Below, piece after piece: positions 7,765 to 16,738 of a DNA stretch of 64,000 bases (positions are counted from its first letter, which is position 1; every line of letters begins with the position of its first letter). The notes beneath the pieces were generated by a model that was given only the letters and a program-made list of their open reading frames with translations, was not told where the DNA came from and did not search any database. Location: NCBI GenBank assembly GCA_965247995.1, contig OZ252041.1, positions 1,054,001 through 1,118,000 on the forward strand, given 5' to 3'. A program made the position numbers and the translations under genes. This stretch comes from JASLZO01 sp965247995. GTDB lineage: Bacteria > Chloroflexota > Dehalococcoidia > UBA6926.

Positions 7765-10700
7765 TTGGAGTATGACCCTCCACGAAGTCGTGAAGCAGGG
7801 TGGTTGGATAACCATAACTTGAAAAAACGGCTATCACCCCAAGGTCTCGGGGGGGTAATAGCCCGTCGCCTCCCCACCGCGAGTCAGAGAACCCGCTACG
7901 CCCCAGTCAAGTTGGGGATTGCCGCCTTTATTGCCTGCCTGTTTGCGGCTGCTACCACATTGGGGCATCCCGTTTCCGCCAACAGCCATGGCTGCGACAA
8001 CGGCATAGCGGTGTCCGGTCAAGAGGCAAGCCTCGTCGCTGATTGTGAAACGCTGCTTGATGTCAAGGCAACTCTTGATCCTGACAATATGTTGGACTGG
8101 AACATCAACACGCCCATCGCTAACTGGGAAGGTGTCTCCGTTTCACGTGGCAGGGTCGCGAAACTCCAGTTCAGTGGGAAAGGGCTCAGCGGCTCGATCC
8201 CTGCAGAGTTGGGCAACCTTGCCAATCTGACGCTCCTCAATCTCCGCAACAACGAGCTCAGCGGCTCCATACGCGTTGGGCTGGGCAACCTCTCCAACCT
8301 GACCGAACTCTACCTCGATAGCAACAATCTTGCCGGCTCAATCCCTCCTGAGTTGGGCAACCTGGCCAACCTAACGCTCCTCTACCTCTTCAACAACGGA
8401 CTCACTGGCCCGATCCCGGCAGAGCTGGGCGACCTCCCCAACCTGCGCGAACTTTACCTCGCCGACAACAATCTCACCGGCTCAATCCCTCCTGAGTTGG
8501 GCAATCTCACCAACTTGGTGGCGCTCAATCTTCGCAGCGACGGATTGACCGGCCCGATCCCGGCAGAGCTGGGCGACCTCTCCAACTTGGAGCTCCTCTA
8601 CCTCGACGGCAACGAACTCACCGGCTCCATTCCTCCTGAGCTCGGCAATCTCACCAACCTCTCGGTTCTCAACCTGCACAGCAACGAGCTCACTGGCCCC
8701 ATTCCACCTGAGCTGGGCAACCTTACCGACGTGACGGTTCTCAACCTGCACAGCAACGAGCTCACTGGCCCCATTCCACCTGAGGTCGGCAACCTTACCG
8801 ACGTGACGGTTCTCAACCTGCACAGCAACGAGCTCACTGGCCCCATTCCACCTGAGGTCGGCAACCTCATAGGCCTGAAGCAACTCTATCTCTATAGCAA
8901 CGAGCTCACTGGCTCCATTCCACCTGAGGTTGGCAACCTCACCGACTTGACGCTCCTCTACCTCTTCAACAACGGACTCAGCGGCCCCATCCCCCCAGAG
9001 CTGGGCAACCTCACCGACGTGACGGTTCTCAACCTGCACAGCAACGAGCTCACTGGCTCCATCCCCGCAGAGTTGGGTGACCTGGCTGCACTGACGAACC
9101 TCCAGCTTCAAGGCAACGAGCTCACCGGTCCAATACCCGGGAAGCTCGGCAATCTCACCAACGTGACAAGGCTCTACCTCTACAACAACGAGCTGAGCGG
9201 TCCTATCCCCGCAGAGCTAGGCAACCTCACTAACCTGACGCTCCTCTACCTCTTCGACAACGGACTCAGCGGCCCCATCCCCGCAGAGCTGGGCAACCTC
9301 ACCGACGTGACGGTGCTCAACCTGCACAGCAACGAGCTCACTGGCTCCATCCCCGTAGAGCTGGGTGACCTGGCTGCCCTAACGAACCTCCAGCTTCAAG
9401 GCAACGAACTCACCGGCCCGATTCCGACCGAGCTGGGCGACCTGACCGCTCTGACACGTCTCTATCTCTACGGCAACGAGCTCACCGGCGAAATCCCTGC
9501 GGAGTTGGGCAGCCTCACCAACCTGACGCACCTCTACCTTCGGGACAATGAGCTCACCGGTTCAATCCCGGCTCAGCTCGGGAATCCCCAAAGCTTGGAG
9601 AGGCTCGTGTTCAGCGGTAATGAGCTCACGGGCGCGATCCCGGCAGAGTTGGGCAGCCTCACCGACCTGACGCACCTCTACCTTCACAGCAACAAGCTGA
9701 GTGGCTTGATTCCACGAGAGTTAGGGAAACTCACTAACCTCGCGGAACTGCATCTCTACGGCAACGAGCTCTCCGGCCCGATCCCTGGGGAGTTCGGCAA
9801 CCTGAGCACCCTGACACACCTGTACCTCTACGGAAACGACCTAGCCGGATCGATCCCAGCAGAACTAGGCGCCTGCACAGGCCTCACGCAACTTGATCTC
9901 AGCAACAACGAGCTCACCGACCAGATCCCCGTCGAACTGGGCAACCTGGCAGACCTGGCGTTCCTCAACCTCAACAACAACAAGCTGAGTGGCGTCATCC
10001 CCACCGAACTGGGAAACCTGACGAATCTTAGGGAGCTGAAACTGAGCGACAACATACTTACGGGCCCCATCCCGGTGCAGTTGGGTGAACTCAAATACTT
10101 GACGGTTCTCACGCTCAACAACAACAAACTGAGCGGTGCGATTCCTCCCCAGCTGGGCGGCTTGACCGACTTGAAGGAATTGATGTTGAGCAACAACCTG
10201 CTTGACCGCCCCATCCCGATGGAGTTCGGCGACCTCATCAACCTGACGGCCCTCACGCTCGGCAACAACGAGTTGAGCGGTGCAATCCCTCCGCAATTGG
10301 GAAACCTCGTGGACTTGAGGGAGCTGACACTGGACAACAATCTGCTCACCGGCCCCGTCCCGGTGGAGTTCGGCGATCTCACCGACCTGACGATCCTCAC
10401 GCTCGGCAACAACGAGCTGAGCGGCGTCATCCCCTCCGAACTGGGGCGCCTCACGGACCTGAGGGAGCTGACACTGGACAACAATCTGCTCACCGGCCCC
10501 GTCCCGGTGGAGTTCGGCGACCTCACCGACCTGACGGTCCTCACGCTCGGCAACAACGAACTGAGCGGCGTCATCCCCTCCGAACTGGGGCACCTCACGG
10601 ACCTGAGGGAGCTTGCGCTGGGCGACAACAAACTCACCGGCCCCGTCCCGGTGGAGTTCGGCGACCTCACCGACCTGACGATCCTCACGCTCAACAACAA

Positions 10701-11790
10701 CGAGCTGAGTGGCGTCATCCCAACCGAACTGAGAAATCTCACGAATCTTAGGGAGCTGAAACTGAGCGACAACATGCTCATGGGCCCCATACCGGAGGAG
10801 TTGGGTGAACTCATATACCTGGTGATCCTCACGCTCAACAACAACGAGCTGAGCCTTGCAATCCCTCCGCAGTTGGGCAGCCTGAACGACTTAAGGGAGT
10901 TGACGTTGAGCGACAACATGCTCGATGGCCCCATCCCCCTCGAACTGGGAAACCTCACGGACCTTAGGGAGTTGACACTTGACAACAATCTCCTCACCGG
11001 CCCTATTCCGATGGAGTTAGGCGCTCTCACAACTCTGATGGTTCTTACGTTGGGCAACAACGAGTTGAGCGGTGCGATCCCTCCGCAATTAGGTAACCTC
11101 ACGGACCTAACGAACCTTAGCCTCGACGGCAATCACCTCAGTGGCTCCATCCCGCTCCAACTGGCGAATCTCTCTGGCCTCACAGTCCTGAACCTCAACA
11201 ACAACTCGCTCACCGGTCCGCTCCCTCCCGAGCTGGGGGGCCTGACGGACCTGACCGAGCTTCGTCTCAACGTCAACCACCTCAGTGGTCCCATCCCCGC
11301 CGAACTGGGCAATCTCATCAACCTGACGGTGCTCAGCTTGAATGCGAATGGGCTGAGTGGTCCGCTCCCTCCCGAGCTGGGGGATCTGGCGGACCTGACC
11401 GAGCTTCACCTTGGCGGCAACTGGCTGACTGGGACTATTCCCGCAGCATGGGATGACCTGACCGAGTTGACAGTCCTCGACCTTCGTGGCAACCAATTAA
11501 CGGGACCCGTCCCCGTAGCGTTGAGTGACCTCATAGACCTGACAGACCTCGATGTCGGCCGCGACAGAACCACGAGGTCCGACCTTGTTCAATTCGGCGA
11601 TACGCCACCGGCCGAGCACGCGGCAGAGACCATCGGGCCGACGCCCTCGTTGACGAATGATGGTGGCGCACAACCCTCTGCGCTGACCCTGGCGCTCGTA
11701 GGCATCGGGGGTTTGGCGATTGGCACAATTATCGGAGGCATCGTAGTAGTTTGGGTGCAGCGTAAGTGGGGCTGGATAAAGTTCGTGTAG
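7765..11790 (+). CDS. Giant leucine-rich-repeat surface protein with C-terminal membrane anchor
   Basis: 1341 residues. A hydrophobic signal segment (LGIAAFIACLFAAATTLG) lies near residues 50-70, then a cap with two Cys (CDNGIAV, VADCETLL) and the NWEGVSVSRG type N-cap of plant-like LRRs. From about residue 130 to 1265 run roughly 47 repeats of 24 residues with consensus NxLxGxIPxELGNLTxLxxL. A linker and one transmembrane helix (ALTLALVGIGGLAIGTIIGG) precede a short basic tail. Start is uncertain: TTG 7765, TTG 7819 or TTG 7912, none with a strong ribosome site. Likely a surface adhesion or binding protein; ligand unknown. Confidence 0.85.
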   Translation: MEYDPPRSREAGWLDNHNLKKRLSPQGLGGVIARRLPTASQRTRYAPVKLGIAAFIACLFAAATTLGHPVSANSHGCDNGIAVSGQEASLVADCETLLDVKATLDPDNMLDWNINTPIANWEGVSVSRGRVAKLQFSGKGLSGSIPAELGNLANLTLLNLRNNELSGSIRVGLGNLSNLTELYLDSNNLAGSIPPELGNLANLTLLYLFNNGLTGPIPAELGDLPNLRELYLADNNLTGSIPPELGNLTNLVALNLRSDGLTGPIPAELGDLSNLELLYLDGNELTGSIPPELGNLTNLSVLNLHSNELTGPIPPELGNLTDVTVLNLHSNELTGPIPPEVGNLTDVTVLNLHSNELTGPIPPEVGNLIGLKQLYLYSNELTGSIPPEVGNLTDLTLLYLFNNGLSGPIPPELGNLTDVTVLNLHSNELTGSIPAELGDLAALTNLQLQGNELTGPIPGKLGNLTNVTRLYLYNNELSGPIPAELGNLTNLTLLYLFDNGLSGPIPAELGNLTDVTVLNLHSNELTGSIPVELGDLAALTNLQLQGNELTGPIPTELGDLTALTRLYLYGNELTGEIPAELGSLTNLTHLYLRDNELTGSIPAQLGNPQSLERLVFSGNELTGAIPAELGSLTDLTHLYLHSNKLSGLIPRELGKLTNLAELHLYGNELSGPIPGEFGNLSTLTHLYLYGNDLAGSIPAELGACTGLTQLDLSNNELTDQIPVELGNLADLAFLNLNNNKLSGVIPTELGNLTNLRELKLSDNILTGPIPVQLGELKYLTVLTLNNNKLSGAIPPQLGGLTDLKELMLSNNLLDRPIPMEFGDLINLTALTLGNNELSGAIPPQLGNLVDLRELTLDNNLLTGPVPVEFGDLTDLTILTLGNNELSGVIPSELGRLTDLRELTLDNNLLTGPVPVEFGDLTDLTVLTLGNNELSGVIPSELGHLTDLRELALGDNKLTGPVPVEFGDLTDLTILTLNNNELSGVIPTELRNLTNLRELKLSDNMLMGPIPEELGELIYLVILTLNNNELSLAIPPQLGSLNDLRELTLSDNMLDGPIPLELGNLTDLRELTLDNNLLTGPIPMELGALTTLMVLTLGNNELSGAIPPQLGNLTDLTNLSLDGNHLSGSIPLQLANLSGLTVLNLNNNSLTGPLPPELGGLTDLTELRLNVNHLSGPIPAELGNLINLTVLSLNANGLSGPLPPELGDLADLTELHLGGNWLTGTIPAAWDDLTELTVLDLRGNQLTGPVPVALSDLIDLTDLDVGRDRTTRSDLVQFGDTPPAEHAAETIGPTPSLTNDGGAQPSALTLALVGIGGLAIGTIIGGIVVVWVQRKWGWIKFV
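8661..8876 (+). repeat. Near-identical 72-bp LRR units in tandem
   Basis: Three successive LRR units starting near 8661, 8733 and 8805 share the same DNA (aacctgcacagcaacgagct and flanking sequence) with only a few changes. Nucleotide-level identity this high among LRRs indicates recent duplication rather than selection on protein alone. Confidence 0.7.
10321..10752 (+). repeat. 144-bp tandem repeat (two LRRs per unit), three copies
   Basis: Units start at 10321, 10465 and 10609, exactly 144 bp apart. The first two are almost identical over their length (gagctgacactggacaacaa...), and the third has diverged at a few sites. The unit encodes two 24-residue LRRs. Such blocks can expand and contract by slippage or unequal recombination. 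Confidence 0.8.
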
Positions 11791-11870
11791 GCAACTCACA
11801 TCCTGCTGAAAAAGATGGCCCGAGAGGCAGTCACGACAGTGCCTTGGCTGCATAGCTCGCTCTGATCGAG
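11640..11870 (+). repeat. Long repeat, copy A: LRR protein tail and 3' flank
   Basis: The last 150 bases of the LRR gene and about 80 bases after its stop are repeated at 12630-12860 at roughly 85-90% identity, including gcgattggcacaattatcgg and the noncoding gatggcccga stretch. Because the similarity continues past the stop codon, it is a DNA duplication. Confidence 0.8.
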
Positions 11871-11940
11871 CGCTCTCACACCGAGGTTGAGGCTGTTCCC
11901 GCATTCGGGCACCGACGCCACCGGAGTCCGTCACGGTCGT
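11854..11940 (+). repeat. Dispersed repeat, copy 2 (about 87 bp)
   Basis: Partner of 7057-7141; see that entry. It starts where the 3' flank of the LRR gene ends and stops 25 bases before the HigA-like start codon. Confidence 0.7.
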
Positions 11941-11964
11941 CAACCACAGATGAGGAGTTCAGAT

Positions 11965-12311
11965 ATGAGTGTGAGCAACGAAATGAGGCGGGTGCACCCT
12001 GGAGAGATACTGGGTGAGGAGCTTGGGCTGTCGGCGAACACGCTGGCCGAAGCTCTGGATGTACCCACGAATCGAATGACGGCGATCCTGAAAGGGCAGC
12101 GCGGGGTGACGGCCGACACAGCGCTGCGCCTTTCCCGCTTCTTCGGCACCACGCCCTAACTATGGCAAAACCTTCTGACAGCATTGGAGGTGCGAGTTGC
12201 CGAGATTAGATCGGAATGCAGATCGAGGAACGTGTGCAACCACGAGAAAAGCCCAGATGGGTCGCGGGTGAGTCTGCGGCTAAGCGGCAAGAGCTTACTG
12301 CCGCGGGATAG
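11965..12311 (+). pseudogene. HigA-family antitoxin gene with nonsense mutation and frameshift
   Basis: ATG 11965 follows gaggag. The readable part (64 residues: RRVHPGEILGEELGLSANTL, ... VPTNRMTAILKGQRGVTADT, ALRLSRFFGTTP) is the XRE/HigA helix-turn-helix. The family normally continues FGTTPELWxNLQTAYELRVAE; here TAA replaces the expected GAA, and the next codons read LWQNLLTALEVRVAE, so one substitution has cut the gene. A further frame change near 12215 restores IEERVQPREKPRW, like the usual end. No HigB-like toxin gene is seen next to it. The shortened 64-residue product could still fold as a DNA-binding domain. Confidence 0.7.
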
Positions 12312-12442
12312 AGCGCCGAATAACCCGGCACTCCTATTGGGTCTGGTGTTTGGGTTGGGGGCTCTAGTGATTAAAGAGAATGACCTCCGGATCCCCCTAA
12401 TCGCACCAAAAGGTCTGAATAGACTAGGAGTTACAGCACCCG

Positions 12443-12541
12443 ATGCGTGTTTGGGTTGGAGCCAATTGGTTCGTGGTGGTAGTTGCTGGTATAACAGCAA
12501 CCATTGGTATTGCTTCAATCGTGATAAATCTAGTGTCGTAG
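12443..12541 (+). CDS. Possible small hydrophobic peptide, 32 aa
   Basis: ATG 12443 to TAG 12541 encodes MRVWVGANWFVVVVAGITAT and a further 12 mostly hydrophobic residues, one clean transmembrane helix. An aggag lies 13 bases upstream, a little far. There is no homology I recognise. It could be chance in this decayed region. Confidence 0.22.
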   Translation: MRVWVGANWFVVVVAGITATIGIASIVINLVS

Positions 12542-12614
12542 ATGCGGACCAACACAGCGCACTCCCTCCCCAAGCTCGGTAGGTGGACCTGGATACATGA
12601 TTCCGTGATGTCAT

Positions 12615-12785
12615 ATGGCAGAGACCACCGGGCTGACACCGTCAGTGACGAATGATGGTGGCGCACGACCCTCTGCGCTGGCCCTGGCGCTTGTAGCCAT
12701 CGGGGGTTTGGCGATTGGCACAATTATCGGAGGCATCGTAGTAGTTGGGGTGCAGCGCAAGTGGGGCTGGACAAAGTTTGTGTAG
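12615..12785 (+). pseudogene. Tail fragment of a second LRR surface protein (56 aa)
   Basis: An open frame from ATG 12615 to TAG 12785 encodes a close copy of the last 56 residues of the LRR protein: linker (TPSVTNDGGARPSALAL), the same transmembrane helix and the basic end VQRKWGWTKFV. No LRR units precede it. The DNA similarity continues past the stop to about 12860. It is best read as the remains of a paralogous gene. Translation as a free membrane peptide cannot be excluded since the frame is intact. Confidence 0.7.
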
Positions 12786-12860
12786 GCAGCTCACAGCCTG
12801 CTGAAAACGATGGCCCGAGGGGTGGCCACGGCGGTGCGTTTGCTGCATAGTTCGCTCGAT
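12630..12860 (+). repeat. Long repeat, copy B of LRR gene tail and 3' flank
   Basis: Partner of 11640-11870; see that entry. Confidence 0.8.
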
Positions 12861-13113
12861 TCCACAGCCCGTGCCCTAGCTACGGCAGCGGGTATAGCGC
12901 GCTATGGGTGTTCAATAGTTCGCCCAGATCCATAGCCCACTAGGTGACAATCGTAGTTCGAAAGGTGGTGCGAACGGTGAGGCGAAACGATCGGAGGCAC
13001 GATTGGCATGGGGAGCCTCAAGCTGAACGTGCACTTTCCCGCGCTGTCTTGCGGCATCCCATGAGAGCGGAAATATGAGCGTTTAATTGCAGGGCGGGCG
13101 AGAACGGGGGCGT
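12786..13113. other. Intergenic region without recognised gene
   Basis: About 330 bases between the LRR-tail fragment and the end of hpnE. The first 75 bases are repeat copy B. The rest shows no coding frame, and no hairpin with a T-run was found for the hpn operon reading towards it. Confidence 0.5.
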
Positions 13114-14490
13114 TCACCCTCCCTGCTCGGCAGAAACCAGGGTCTTGGCCGCTGTCTGACCGCTTCGGACCGCGCCTTCCATTGTGCCCGGCCAACCAGT
13201 GTCCACCCATTCGCCGGCCAGGAAAAGATTGGAGATGGGCGTAGCACTGGGTAATCGGTAGGAACCAACGCCGGGAAGGGAGCGGAAGGTGGCATGGGGC
13301 TGTTTCACTATCAGCAAGCGCACGACCTGGGCGTCTCGAGCTTGCGGGAAAAGGCGTTTCATCTCGTCCAGAAACAGCTCTCGTATATCCTGCTTGGGCG
13401 TATCGATGTACTCCCACGCACCGCTAAGCGAGATGCATAGGTACTGCCCGGCAGACTCCTTCTCACCTTGCATTCGGGTCTTGTTGAATACCCACTGTAC
13501 GGGGCTATCTATAAAGCCGGAGAAGACCTCATCCATCACCGGACGGTCATACCAGATGTGCACATCGACGATAGGCGAGTAAGACAATCCGTTAGCCCGG
13601 GAGAAGAAGTCTCCCTCTGCCAGAAGCGGCGGCAGCATGGGCAGGAGGTCAAAGGAAGGCAGGGCGGAGATGTACCAGTCGCCCTTGAAGGTCCCATCCG
13701 ACGTTTGGACCCCAGTTACCCCGTCGCCGTCCACCGTGATCTCCCTGGCTGCAGTACCCAGTAGCACCTCTCCTCCGCGAGACGAGAGGTAGGACATCGT
13801 AGCCTCAGCGACCAACTCGGACAGGCCCACCTTGGCGTAGCCAATGCCAGCGGTCTCCTTGGACCTCAACAACCCTTCCTGAAATACCATCAGCCCCATA
13901 TCCGCGCTCACCTCTGATATGTCGTCGTTGAGGGTGGGCAGGATGATGAGATTCCAGAACTTGGCGATGGCTGTATCGGTCTGATGATGCCGCTCCAGCC
14001 ATGCTGAGAAGGTCTCTTTGTCCAGATTTCCTAAGTCTCTTTCACGCCTTTCAAAGAAGATACGAAGGCCTCCGTAGAGAACTCGAAGCTTCTCTCCCCA
14101 TGACAGGTACGGGTACCTCAATAGGGAAGGTACGAGATGGAAGGGCGCCGGGAGATTGGCGCTGCGAAGGACGCCCTTCCTTCCAGCATGGCCGAGTATG
14201 GGGACATCCAGTTCCGGGGGTATATGGGCGTTATGGAGGGCTCCCAGCTTCTCCAGGAAGCCGATGTAGGCCGTGCAGCAGCCCAGGAAAACGTGTTGGC
14301 CGTTATCTATCTCCTGGCCCGTTTCGGGTTCCGGAAAGGAGAACGCTCGCCCGCCCAGAAAGGGCCGCTTTTCCATCAAGACAACCGGATGGCCACGGTC
14401 GGCCAGTTGGCAGGCGGCCGCCATCCCAGCTAGCCCGCCGCCGACAACAACTACTTTCCCAGGGCCCGTGTCGCTACTCCATTCACCCAT
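13114..14490 (-). CDS. hpnE: Hydroxysqualene dehydroxylase (squalene-associated FAD-dependent desaturase)
   Basis: 458 residues. The N-terminal FAD-binding Rossmann motif VVVVGGGLAGMAAACQLADR is at about residues 15-34, followed by the phytoene-desaturase-like GGRAFSF. The C-terminal FAD motif LFLAGEWVDTGWPGTMEGAV includes the GxxxxxxxPGTMEGA pattern. HpnE reduces hydroxysqualene to squalene, the third step of the HpnCDE route from farnesyl diphosphate. ATG 14490 overlaps the end of hpnD by 40 nt, indicating tight coupling in the operon yjbQ-hpnC-hpnD-hpnE. Confidence 0.93.
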   Translation of the reverse strand: MGEWSSDTGPGKVVVVGGGLAGMAAACQLADRGHPVVLMEKRPFLGGRAFSFPEPETGQEIDNGQHVFLGCCTAYIGFLEKLGALHNAHIPPELDVPILGHAGRKGVLRSANLPAPFHLVPSLLRYPYLSWGEKLRVLYGGLRIFFERRERDLGNLDKETFSAWLERHHQTDTAIAKFWNLIILPTLNDDISEVSADMGLMVFQEGLLRSKETAGIGYAKVGLSELVAEATMSYLSSRGGEVLLGTAAREITVDGDGVTGVQTSDGTFKGDWYISALPSFDLLPMLPPLLAEGDFFSRANGLSYSPIVDVHIWYDRPVMDEVFSGFIDSPVQWVFNKTRMQGEKESAGQYLCISLSGAWEYIDTPKQDIRELFLDEMKRLFPQARDAQVVRLLIVKQPHATFRSLPGVGSYRLPSATPISNLFLAGEWVDTGWPGTMEGAVRSGQTAAKTLVSAEQGG

Positions 14491-15326
14491 AGCCTTGCCG
14501 CCAGCACGAGCTTTTCTCTGGTGCTAAGACCTATCCTTCTGCCGAACACGTTGTAACCCGCGTCCTCTATGCGGTCCAGAATGCGGTTGTATGTTCCGTG
14601 GAGCACCGCCGGGCAGGCCCGGGATCGGGGCGATAGCAGAGGCAGCAGCTTTTGGCCCCGACTGAAATGCTCTCGGGCGCGCTCGACCTGAAACCGCATA
14701 AGTGCTTGGAAGTTATCGTTGATCCTTCCCAGGAGAATATCCTCCTCAGAGTAGTCGAAGCGATCCAGGTCTTCCTGTGGTATGTACACCCTGTCTCGCC
14801 CCATGTCCTCCTCTACGTCCCGGAGGATATTGGTTAACTGCATGGCCAAGCCCAAATCCACTGCGTACTCCCTAGCGCTGGGGTGCTCGTACCCGAATAT
14901 CTCGATGCAGATGAGGCCCACCGAGGAGGCTACTCGATAGCAGTACTCCCTCAATTCCTCGAAGGTGGAGTACCGGGTCTTGGAGATGTCCATCTCAACA
15001 CCGTTTATCACGTCCTCCAGGTACTCCAGTGGAATGTTGTAGGTGTTGATGGCGTCCTGCAAAGCGACGAATACCTGTCCATCAGGCGCGCCCGCATAGG
15101 TCCTAGCGAGTCCTTCACGTTGCTCAGCGACCCGCCGGGACTTTTCTTCGGCATCTGTGACGTCATCCGTGGCGTCATCGCACAGACGGCAGAAGGCATA
15201 GGCCGCATAGATGGCCTTCCGCTTTCTGGCGGGCAGGGTTATGAAGGCATAGTAGAAGTTCTTCGCTCGCTCCTTGGTGAGTCTGCGACAGTACTCATAC
15301 GCCAGGTCCAACTCCGTGGCCATCAA
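14451..15326 (-). CDS. hpnD: Presqualene diphosphate synthase
   Basis: 291 residues of the trans-isoprenyl diphosphate synthase (head-to-head) family. Two Asp-rich motifs bind Mg-diphosphate: FCRLCDDATDDV near residue 46 and LTNILRDVEEDMGRDRVYIP near 170. It condenses two farnesyl diphosphates to presqualene diphosphate. It starts 40 nt after hpnC and overlaps hpnE. The close paralogue hpnC lies directly upstream, so the two were told apart by order and similarity to the HpnC/HpnD pattern; swapping is unlikely. Confidence 0.92.
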   Translation of the reverse strand: MMATELDLAYEYCRRLTKERAKNFYYAFITLPARKRKAIYAAYAFCRLCDDATDDVTDAEEKSRRVAEQREGLARTYAGAPDGQVFVALQDAINTYNIPLEYLEDVINGVEMDISKTRYSTFEELREYCYRVASSVGLICIEIFGYEHPSAREYAVDLGLAMQLTNILRDVEEDMGRDRVYIPQEDLDRFDYSEEDILLGRINDNFQALMRFQVERAREHFSRGQKLLPLLSPRSRACPAVLHGTYNRILDRIEDAGYNVFGRRIGLSTREKLVLAARLWVNGVATRALGK

Positions 15327-15365
15327 CGCCTCCTGACGAAGTCCATGCCAGTGCTGAGTAGATGC

Positions 15366-16253
15366 TCAGATTCTTCTCTTCAGCTTTAGCGTAGCCGCTG
15401 TGCTCACAAGAAGCCGCGCCTTGGCAACCTTGGAAAGAGACGGGCGTCTGCGGAGAACGTCATATCCTTGATGCTCGATAGCTTTCAGGATGTGGAGCCC
15501 ACCCAGAGTAAAGAGGGCCACGTCCAAACGCGCGCTCCTACCTACCATATCTACGAGCCTTTCGCCTTGGTTGAAGAGGGCTTTTGTGCGGTCCACCTGG
15601 AACCGCATCAGATTGCGGAAGGCTTCGTCCACCACCCCAGCTTGCAGCCGCTCCTCTGGGTATCCAAAGCGCTCCATGTCCTCCTGAGGGATGTAGATGC
15701 GACCCATTGCCAGATCTCGGCGTACGTCCTGCCAGAAGTTCGTAAGTTGGAGCGCAGTGCTCGTGGCATCGGATAGGCGTTGTCTGTCCTCATCACTGTA
15801 TCCAAACAGATAGAGGAACAGGCGCCCTACCGGACTGGCGGAATGGTCGCAGTAATGCAACAGGTCTCCATACGTCTGATGGCGATGTTCCCTCTGGTCG
15901 ATGCGGTTAGCCTCGATGAGTTTCAGGAACAACTCTTGGGGAATATCGAAACGCCGGATCGTCTCCCGAAGTGCCACGGTGATGGGATGGTTTGGGCGGG
16001 AGGCATAGCAACTGCGCAACTCCTCCTCCCACAAGTCAAGGAGGCGTAAGCGGTCTCCCTCGACTTCGTCCCCCAGGTCGTCTACAAAGCGGCAGAAGGC
16101 GTAGACGGCGTAGACGTGGGGCCGTTTCTCCTTGGGGAGGAACCATGAGCCGACGGTGAAATTCTCGTAATGAAACTTGGCGACGTTTCGACAGTATTCA
16201 TACGATTCTTCGACACTCCACTGCCCACCAGCGCCCTCGGTGACCGAGTCCAA
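15366..16253 (-). CDS. hpnC: Squalene synthase-like protein HpnC (presqualene diphosphate to hydroxysqualene)
   Basis: 295 residues, paralogous to HpnD. Asp-rich motifs FCRFVDDLGDEV (about 53-64) and LTNFWQDVRRDLAMGRIYIP (about 170-190) are intact. In the HpnCDE pathway it converts presqualene diphosphate to hydroxysqualene. Twelve nt separate it from yjbQ upstream. No squalene-hopene cyclase is in the window, so whether the squalene goes to hopanoids is unknown. Confidence 0.92.
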   Translation of the reverse strand: MDSVTEGAGGQWSVEESYEYCRNVAKFHYENFTVGSWFLPKEKRPHVYAVYAFCRFVDDLGDEVEGDRLRLLDLWEEELRSCYASRPNHPITVALRETIRRFDIPQELFLKLIEANRIDQREHRHQTYGDLLHYCDHSASPVGRLFLYLFGYSDEDRQRLSDATSTALQLTNFWQDVRRDLAMGRIYIPQEDMERFGYPEERLQAGVVDEAFRNLMRFQVDRTKALFNQGERLVDMVGRSARLDVALFTLGGLHILKAIEHQGYDVLRRRPSLSKVAKARLLVSTAATLKLKRRI

Positions 16254-16265
16254 GTCGCCCTCCCG

Positions 16266-16709
16266 TCATTCACCTACGACCTGGACCAAGACCTCCCTCG
16301 GGCGAGGGGCGTCCAACTCAATCAGGAAGACACTTTGCCAGCGCCCCAACTGCGGTTGGCCATTGATTATTGGTATGTTCTCACTAGTTCCGAGTAGAAG
16401 ATGCTGACAATGGGCATGCCCATTAGGGCATTCGTCTTCGGTCATATTCACGGTGCGCATGGAAAAGTCGTTGTGCCGATAATAACCATCGCGTGACGCC
16501 ATTTTCTTCAGAAATTCCTCCATGTCTTTAAGGAGGAGTGGTTCGTTTTCATTGATTTTGATGGCTGCTGTGGTGTGCTTTGAGTACACGACGGCGAAGC
16601 CATTGAGAACCTGAGAGTCTTTGACGTAGGCGCGAATCCCTTTAGTGATATCTACGAATTCCGGGGCGCTGGTGGTCTCTATTCTCATGCAATACGTGCT
16701 GGTCCGCAT
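16266..16709 (-). CDS. YjbQ/UPF0047 family protein
   Basis: 147 residues. The family hallmark segments are present: SKHTTAAIKINENEP, GHAHCQHLLLGTSENIPI and GQWQS-like GRWQSVFLIELDAPRPREV. These contain the conserved His residues of the metal-binding site. Members have weak thiamine-phosphate synthase activity in vitro; the true role is not settled. ATG 16709 has a strong site (aggggag) five bases upstream; a second ATG at 16688 is possible. It leads the hpnC-hpnD-hpnE operon, which is unusual company. Confidence 0.9.
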   Translation of the reverse strand: MRTSTYCMRIETTSAPEFVDITKGIRAYVKDSQVLNGFAVVYSKHTTAAIKINENEPLLLKDMEEFLKKMASRDGYYRHNDFSMRTVNMTEDECPNGHAHCQHLLLGTSENIPIINGQPQLGRWQSVFLIELDAPRPREVLVQVVGE

Positions 16710-16738
16710 AGCTCTCCCCTTTCGGCACTCGCGCGGAT

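Noticed and set aside
9828..11132. Long antisense open frames (up to 434 codons) across the LRR gene
   Set aside because: They arise from the repetitive LRR codons read backwards and have no independent start signals or family resemblance.
8150..11550. Regular direct repeats that might look like a CRISPR array
   Set aside because: Period is 72 or 144 bp, the repeats are in frame and encode LRRs, and there are no unique spacers.
4480..13100. tRNA-Ile as attachment site of an integrated island
   Set aside because: No direct repeat of the tRNA 3' end was found at the far side and no integrase gene remains, although a recombinase relic is present.
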